A stretch of DNA of 11,329 bases from Blastocladiella britannica (Eukaryota; Blastocladiomycota; Blastocladiomycetes; Blastocladiales; Blastocladiaceae). Positions 6,927 to 11,329 of this stretch are shown one piece after another. The stretch lies in NCBI GenBank assembly GCA_025349905.2, contig MU625125.1, positions 1-11,329 on the forward strand, given 5' to 3'. How positions within the stretch are numbered: position 1 is the stretch's first letter; each line of letters starts with the position of its first letter. The notes under the pieces were generated by a model. It saw only the letters and a list, made by a program, of their open reading frames with translations, did not search any database and was not told where the DNA came from. The position numbers and the translations under genes are program-made.

Positions 6927-7907
6927 TCACAGCCAGCATCCCAAGACAACATTGTCAATCAAGCGGGTGTTGCCAACACGCACCGCCGCGCTGAGAATGG
7001 CACCCACGTCCCGGTCGGACTCGGGATCCCCACCGACCTTGACCGACCCCACCTCCTCCAAGTTGCGCGACGTCAGCTTCACGTACTCGACCACCATCTT
7101 TTCCCCAGACGGATCAGAGGCGCGGATCGTGTCAAGCACTGCCTGCACCAGCTGTGCACGATCCGTGGTCCCACGGCCAAACAAGTCCTGGGCCGCCAAC
7201 AGGCCGTGCGCGAGCGCGGGGGCCACCGACCGTTGTTCCGGGGTCAAGTACCGGTTGCGCGACGACAGAGCCAAGTGATCGATCGGGTCGCGCGCGGTTG
7301 GGGCCACAATCATGCGTGTATTGACGAGCAAGTCGTCGAGCATGGCGCGCACCACGCAGCACTGCTGCGCGTCCTTTTGCCCAAACACCACCACGTCGGG
7401 CTCCACCGCGTTCATTAGCTTGGTGACGACGGTGGCCACCCCACGGAAAAAGTGTGGGCGCACCCCACCTTCGAGCTGGTGCGACAGACCTTCCACGGCC
7501 ACGAACGCGCCGCGCTGCTGGTCCACATGGGTCGAGATTCCGCGCGGGTACATGGTGGCCACCGAGGGCGCAAACACCGCGTGCGCGACCCCGTGTTCCG
7601 TCAGCGCCCGCACGTCGTCGGGTAAGGTCCGTGGGTACCGGTCCAGGTCTTCGTGCGGCGCAAACTGGGCCGGGTTGACAAAGATCGACGTCACCACCAG
7701 GTCGGCGTGCTTGCGTGCGTGGTCGATCAGGCCCAGGTGGCCCGAGTGCAGCGCGCCCATGGTCGGGACAAACGCCACGGTTTGGCCGGCTTTTCGGGCG
7801 TCCGCTCGCAGTGAGCGCAGGGCCGCCAGATCGTGCACGACGTGTAAGGCGCGTGTCCCATTATGGCGCAGCTGTTGCCGGGCAGTCGCTGAGGTCGCGG
7901 CGAGCAT
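6927..7907 (-). CDS. panC: Pantoate--beta-alanine ligase (pantothenate synthetase), 326 aa
   Basis: It joins pantoate to beta-alanine using ATP (via pantoyl-adenylate), the last step of vitamin B5 synthesis; the fungal name is PAN6. Family motifs are in order: VPTMGALHSGH (48-57, nucleotide-binding HxGH), FVNPAQF (77-83), EDLDRYPRTL (86-95), RGVATVV (155-161), FGQKDAQQ (175-182, catalytic-type Lys178), LALSSRNRYL (212-221, KMSKS-like) and GNTRLIDN (312-319). Two conserved spots differ: the usual RPGHF reads RPHFF (150-154), and the usual DGLA reads DHLA (210-213). I chose the ATG at 7907. An open frame continues upstream without another convincing ATG, and residues 1-25 from here are basic, hydroxylated and free of acidic residues, as in a mitochondrial presequence. 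No intron. It is divergent from BCKDHA, with a 170-bp shared spacer. Confidence 0.93.
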   Translation of the reverse strand: MLAATSATARQQLRHNGTRALHVVHDLAALRSLRADARKAGQTVAFVPTMGALHSGHLGLIDHARKHADLVVTSIFVNPAQFAPHEDLDRYPRTLPDDVRALTEHGVAHAVFAPSVATMYPRGISTHVDQQRGAFVAVEGLSHQLEGGVRPHFFRGVATVVTKLMNAVEPDVVVFGQKDAQQCCVVRAMLDDLLVNTRMIVAPTARDPIDHLALSSRNRYLTPEQRSVAPALAHGLLAAQDLFGRGTTDRAQLVQAVLDTIRASDPSGEKMVVEYVKLTSRNLEEVGSVKVGGDPESDRDVGAILSAAVRVGNTRLIDNVVLGCWL

Positions 7908-8077
7908 TTTTTTATTATGAGTGCGGTTCCTTGGCTTCCGCAAAACGAAAAGACGCGAAGAGCAAAAGGCCACTCCACGTGATTGACGTTGGGGAGAACG
8001 AGGTGCATCAAGAGCGAAAGAGATCCTCGGTCCCGCTCTTCCCTCCTCGACACAGCAGCAAACTAAAAGCAAAATAA
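7908..8077. promoter_or_regulatory. Shared divergent promoter of panC and BCKDHA with a CACGTG site
   Basis: This 170-bp spacer separates two start codons pointing away from each other. A palindromic CACGTG (E-box, bHLH-type site) lies at 7976-7981, about 70 bp from the panC ATG and 97 bp from the BCKDHA ATG, and is followed by ATTGACG. Both ATGs sit in A-rich contexts (AATAAAAAAATG and CAAAATAAATGG). The E-box being functional is inference. Confidence 0.5.
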
Positions 8078-9537
8078 ATGGCTGCCACTCGCTTCTCCAT
8101 GCTGCGCTCCTTGGCCGCCACTGTGCGCACTGCTGCTTCTCCCGTGAACGCCGCGCGTCCCCGTGCCACGGCCGCTGCTGCTTCTCTCGGTGCCTCGGTC
8201 AGTCACCGCCGCTGGGTCTCGTCGTCGGTCCTGTCGGCCGCCACTGCTGCTCCGGACGCATCCGCACCTGTGACCGCCGATTCGGACACGTTCCCGCGGT
8301 TCCCCGGCGCGCTCAACTCGCAGTACACGTCGCATCTGGCGCTGATCCAGCAAGAGGGCGTGCTGCCGACGTACCGTGTGCTGGACAAGGACGGTGAGCT
8401 GGTGGACGCGTCGCAGGACCCGCACGTGGACCAGGCGTGGTGCGTCAACGCCTACCAGCACATGCTGACCTTGAACGCCATGGACCTGATCCTGTACGAG
8501 GCGCAGCGCCAGGGCCGCATCTCGTTCTACATGACGTCGTACGGCGAGGAGGCCACGCACATGGGCTCGGCCGCCGCGCTCTCGGCCGACGACGTGGTCC
8601 TGGGCCAGTACCGTGAAGCTGGGGTGCTCATGTACCGCGGGTTCACGATCGACGAGTTCATGAACCAGTGCTACTCTAATGCGCTCGACTATGGTAAGGG
8701 CCGTCAGATGCCCGTGCACTACGGATCGGCCAAGCACAACTTCCAGACCATCTCGTCGCCGCTGGGCACGCAGTTGCCGCAGGCTGTGGGCGTCGCGTAT
8801 GCGCTCAAGCGCGCGGCCAAGCCCAACGTCGCCATTTGCTACTTTGGCGAAGGTGCCGCCTCGGAGGGCGACTTCCACGCTGCCCTGAACATGGCCTCGA
8901 CCACCAAGGCACCGGTGATCTTCTTCTGGTATATCGTTGCTTTTTATTTTGACGTACAAAAGCAGGACCACTGACATTTAAATGAAACAGCCGCAACAAC
9001 GGATTCGCCATCTCCACCCCGGTCTCGGACCAGTACGCCGGCGACGGTATCGCTGCGCGTGGTGTGGGTTACGGCATGGCCACGATCCGCGTGGACGGCA
9101 ACGATGTGTTTGCCGTGTACAATGCGACGCGTGCGGCGCGCGAGTACGCGGTGCGCGAGTCCAAGCCGGTGCTGGTGGAAGCCATGACGTACCGCGTCAG
9201 CCACCACTCGACGTCCGACGACTCGTCGGCGTACCGGTCCAAGCGCGAGGTCGAGGACTGGAAGGTGCGCGACAACCCGGTTGCGCGGTTCCGCAAGTAC
9301 ATGGAGTCCCGCGGGTGGTGGGACCAGGCGCAGGAGGACGCGTTCAAAAAGGACGTGCGTAAGCGCGTGCTCAAGTCGTTTGCCAAGGCCGAGACGGTCG
9401 AGAAGCCCGCGTTGGCCGAACTGTTTACTGACGTGTACGAGGAGCTGACGCCGATCCTCAAGCAGCAGCAAGAGGAGCTGCACGAGCTCATGAAGGCCCA
9501 CCCGGATCACTACTCGACCGCCGGTTACAAGCAGTAA
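8078..9537 (+). CDS. BCKDHA: 2-oxoisovalerate dehydrogenase E1 alpha subunit, mitochondrial, 465 aa, two exons
   Basis: This subunit, with E1 beta, uses thiamine diphosphate to decarboxylate the 2-oxo acids of Val, Leu and Ile in the mitochondrial matrix. Exons are 8078-8928 and 8991-9537; the 62-nt intron (GTATAT...AAACAG, phase 2, CACTGAC branch site) splits the Cys284 codon. Residues 1-60 are a long Ala/Ser/Arg-rich presequence without acidic residues until residue 60. The E1 core starts near PRFPGALNSQY (73-83). SFYMTSYGEEA and the thiamine-diphosphate motif GEGAASEGDFHAALN (257-271), continuing across the splice into FFCRNNGFAISTP, are diagnostic. The regulatory phosphorylation loop SHHSTSDDSSAYRS (354-367) is intact. 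Length agrees with human BCKDHA (445 aa) plus a longer presequence. The first ATG of the open frame is used. Confidence 0.97.
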
Positions 9538-9831
9538 TATTTTGCTTACTATAGGCTGACTTTTGTGTGGCTGAAAATATACAACCTCTCTTTCTCAAAA
9601 AGTCGGCGCGCTCTTTGGATTGATTCTCACGTATATTTCTCGTCGTTGTTTAAGGCGCCGTATTAACGCGATCTCGCGCACCCGTACATTTATCAATTTA
9701 ACTCGTACTTGGATTTCGGTACGCTTTGTTGTATTATTGTACCGTGAGAAATATCAACCGTCTTCCTGACAACGACACGTCAAAAAAAAAAAAAAAAAAA
9801 AAAAGGCCAGCGCAAATAAGAGGGCAACCAT
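9538..9831. other. Intergenic region with poly(A) tract and short inverted repeats
   Basis: The 294 bp between BCKDHA and ARL1 hold the BCKDHA 3' UTR and the ARL1 promoter. It is AT-rich and has no recognisable gene. Short inverted copies occur: ATATTTCTC (9633-9641) with GAGAAATAT (9746-9754), GTCGTTGT (9642-9649) with ACAACGAC (9769-9776), and TTCTCACG (9624-9631) with CGTGAGAA (9743-9750). The first two pairs are in an order that cannot nest in one simple hairpin. Confidence 0.4.
9782..9804 (+). repeat. Poly(A) tract, 23 nt, upstream of ARL1
   Basis: An uninterrupted run of 23 A ends 27 bp before the ARL1 start codon. Rigid poly(dA:dT) tracts commonly exclude nucleosomes in fungal promoters, so it may be a promoter element. 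A retrotransposed poly(A) tail is unlikely because the gene after it has an intron. Confidence 0.9.
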
Positions 9832-10443
9832 ATGGGAGCAATCTTTAGCAGTCTCTTTTCAAGGTTGTGGGGCGACAAGGAGGTCCGCATCCTCATTCTC
9901 GGTCCGTTCCAATTTTTTTTCATTCATTAAAAAAATATGAAAATACTCAATTGAAGGTATAATATAGGCCTCGACGCGGCAGGCAAGACGACGATCTTGT
10001 ACCGACTGCAAGTAGGCGAGGTAGTGACGACGATCCCGACCATTGGGTTCAATGTAGAGACGGTAGCCTACAAAAACATCAAGTTCCAGGTGTGGGATCT
10101 GGGCGGCCAAACATCGATCCGTCCCTACTGGCGGTGCTATTACGCCAACACCGACGCCATCATTTACGTGGTGGACTCGTGCGACAAGGACCGCATGTCG
10201 GTCTCGCGCGAGGAGCTGGTGGCGATGCTAGACGAGGAGGAGCTCAAGGACGCGGCGCTGCTGGTCATGGCCAACAAGCAGGATCTGGAAGGCGCGCTGA
10301 CGCCCGCGCAGGTCTCGGAACAGCTCGGGTTGGCGGCACTCAAGGGGCGGCAATGGCAGATCTTCCGCACCTCGGCGCTCAAGGGCAAGGGTCTGAACGA
10401 GGCACTCGACTGGCTTGTGAATGTGATTCAGTCCAAGCAATAG
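9832..10443 (+). CDS. ARL1: ARF-like GTPase ARL1, 181 aa, two exons
   Basis: ARL1 is a small GTPase of the trans-Golgi that recruits GRIP-domain golgins. Exons are 9832-9901 and 9968-10443; the 66-nt intron (GTCCGT...TATAG, phase 1) falls within the first Gly codon of the P-loop. Gly2 after Met is the myristoylation site ([14 protein letters not shown]). GTPase motifs are GLDAAGKTT (24-32), PTIGFNVET (47-55, switch I), [17 protein letters not shown] (66-82, switch II), NKQD (126-129) and SAL (159-161). The switch II sequence and Y77-Y82 region match ARL1 better than ARF1. Full length equals the 181-183 aa of known ARL1. The exon 1 start is the only ATG in frame with the conserved N-terminus. 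Confidence 0.96.
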
Positions 10444-10539
10444 CATGATGATTTACCTTTTTCTCTCTTTCGTTGTTTTTCTTGGTGGAGTGGAGGAGTG
10501 CAGGTGTTCTGGTCAGATATCAACAAACCAAGACGCGAG

Positions 10540-10953
10540 ATGGAGACAAAGATGAGCGCCGTGCAGGCCGTCCTGGATGACAAGGCGATCATCCTCGAGC
10601 TCCTCAAACCCGCGCCCGTCATTGAGCTGTCGACCGAGGTGTACTTTCTCGAATATGACCTGCCCTACTTCCAGTTCATCCACAAGCTTACCGACCGGGA
10701 AGTTGAGCGTCACTATATTCTCGCCGGCGTCGCGGAAGTTGTCCTCCATACCATGGGGATCATGAACACGCGCACGCCAAAGGGCGGAGGAGACGTTTGC
10801 GCCTGTCGGCTGGTTTGCTCTGCTGTTGATCCACCACCGTCCCGAGATCAGCGCAAGGACGAGTCGCCCGAGTCTGCGCAACGCGGGGACGGTACCGGGA
10901 GCCCCCGGATCACGGGGCTATTGCTAGTTTTTTTTACAAGGGTCACTTCTTAG
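10540..10953 (+). CDS. Unidentified protein, 137 aa
   Basis: I do not recognise this family. The frame is open from an ATG at 10540 (second in-frame ATG at 10552) to a TAG at 10953. Third-position GC is high over the first 71 codons (about 77 percent by hand count), as in neighbouring genes, which favours this strand over the opposite open frame. Residues 1-70 look folded: an amphipathic start (MSAVQAVLDDKAIILELL), then EVYFLEYDLPYFQFIHKL and EVERHYILAGVAEVVLH. Residues from about 85 on are Gly/Pro/charged and less protein-like (ending GLLLVFFTRVTS), so the true C-terminus may lie across an unrecognised intron or the gene may be broken there. The frame is also open upstream to a possible acceptor (GTGCAG at 10498-10503). 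It sits 96 bp after ARL1 and 72 bp before the YjbQ-like gene, all on plus. Confidence 0.5.
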   Translation: METKMSAVQAVLDDKAIILELLKPAPVIELSTEVYFLEYDLPYFQFIHKLTDREVERHYILAGVAEVVLHTMGIMNTRTPKGGGDVCACRLVCSAVDPPPSRDQRKDESPESAQRGDGTGSPRITGLLLVFFTRVTS

Positions 10954-11025
10954 TTCGGCGGCGCCGGCCACCTCGCCCAAATCAATATATCGGATCCTCT
11001 ACTCTTTCTAAGATTTTCATTCAAA

Positions 11026-11274
11026 ATGTGGGCCCAGTCCATCGTCTCGCTCAAACCACGCGCGCGCGGGTGTCATTTGATCACGGCCGAGCTGGTCAAT
11101 GCCGTGCGCACGGACCTGGCCGCAGTGAAAATCGGGCTGGCTCAGTTCTTTATTCAGCACACTTCCGCGAGCCTGACGAGTACAGCTTTAACAATTGTAT
11201 ATATTCCCATAAGTACAAAACCAATTCATATATAGTAAATGAGAACGCCGACCCGGACGTTCGCACCGACATGG
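11026..11274 (+). CDS. YjbQ/UPF0047 family protein, N-terminal part (truncated by window end)
   Basis: This is a small conserved protein found in bacteria, archaea and eukaryotes. In E. coli, YjbQ can act as a secondary thiamine-phosphate synthase, but the native role is unsettled. Exon 1 is 11026-11179, a 56-nt intron (GTACAG...TATAG, phase 1) follows, and exon 2 is 11236-11274. The join restores the signature HTSASLTINENADPDVRTDM (45-64), whose His45, Glu54, Asn55 and Asp residues form the conserved active-site-like cluster. Exon 2 seems to end at ATG-G before a GTTCGT donor. Reading on gives a divergent tail and early stop (11310-11312), whereas family members continue for about 75 more residues after this motif. 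The remaining C-terminal half should lie beyond the window. Confidence 0.85.
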
Positions 11275-11329
11275 GTTCGTTCGTTTCGTTCTTGCAAAAA
11301 TCTATCGCATAAACTTGGCCACAAAAAAA
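11275..11329 (+). other. Probable second intron of the YjbQ-like gene, incomplete
   Basis: The sequence turns AT-rich directly after a GTTCGT donor at 11275, and the in-frame reading ends in a stop at 11310-11312. By analogy with the other introns (56-71 nt), the acceptor should lie a few bases past the window end. Confidence 0.6.

Noticed and set aside
9624..9776. Inverted repeats between BCKDHA and ARL1 as a mobile element or terminator hairpin.
   Set aside because: The arms are 8-9 nt and in an order that does not nest. There are no target-site duplications and no coding sequence, so chance in AT-rich DNA is sufficient.
10513..10881. A minus-strand open frame opposite the unidentified 137-aa gene.
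   Set aside because: Its first ATG is internal (10749), leaving 79 aa. Third-position GC is lower than on the plus strand, and no family is recognised. It is not fully excluded.
1..11329. tRNA, rRNA, CRISPR, transposon or organelle origin for the window.
   Set aside because: No T-arm consensus, no spaced direct repeats and no transposase motifs were seen. Spliceosomal introns and nuclear housekeeping genes argue for a nuclear chromosome.

Overview
The window is nuclear DNA from a gene-dense eukaryote. Ten protein-coding genes fit into 11.3 kb, with spacers of about 65 to 360 bp. Coding exons are GC-rich, with G or C at most third codon positions. They are interrupted by short AT-rich introns; the twelve complete ones I can place are all 56-71 nt. 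Several products carry N-termini typical of mitochondrial import. Conserved proteins (ARL1, the TLC protein, BCKDHA, PanC) have fungal-looking sequences, and one gene encodes a coiled-coil protein of a type associated with cilia or flagella. My best inference is an early-diverging zoosporic fungus, possibly Blastocladiomycota or a chytrid. This is not proven.

Layout, left to right. (1) The first two exons of an unidentified, probably nuclear, minus-strand protein (1-227) face a 73-aa single-membrane-span protein (388-609) across a spacer with a (TG)n microsatellite. (2) After a 364-bp gap come a mitochondrial LETM1-domain protein (974-1906) and a five-exon TLC-domain membrane protein (2066-3192), both on plus. 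(3) On minus, convergent with the TLC gene, are a universal stress protein (3265-3912), a five-exon, 834-aa coiled-coil protein with a cysteine cluster and a degenerate EF-hand (4114-6861), and pantoate--beta-alanine ligase (6927-7907). (4) On plus are the branched-chain 2-oxoacid dehydrogenase E1 alpha subunit (8078-9537), the Golgi GTPase ARL1 (9832-10443), an unidentified 137-aa protein (10540-10953) and the start of a YjbQ/UPF0047 protein (11026 onward, cut by the window end).

The clearest functional link is the head-to-head pair PanC / BCKDHA, which share a 170-bp spacer with a CACGTG site. Alpha-ketoisovalerate is oxidised by the BCKDH complex and is also the carbon source for pantoate, which PanC joins to beta-alanine. 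The rest looks like ordinary housekeeping content. There are no transposons, CRISPR arrays, tRNAs or rRNAs that I can recognise. Most genes become visible only after splicing; the splice joins given here were deduced by hand from reading phase, GT/AG ends and family sequence patterns.
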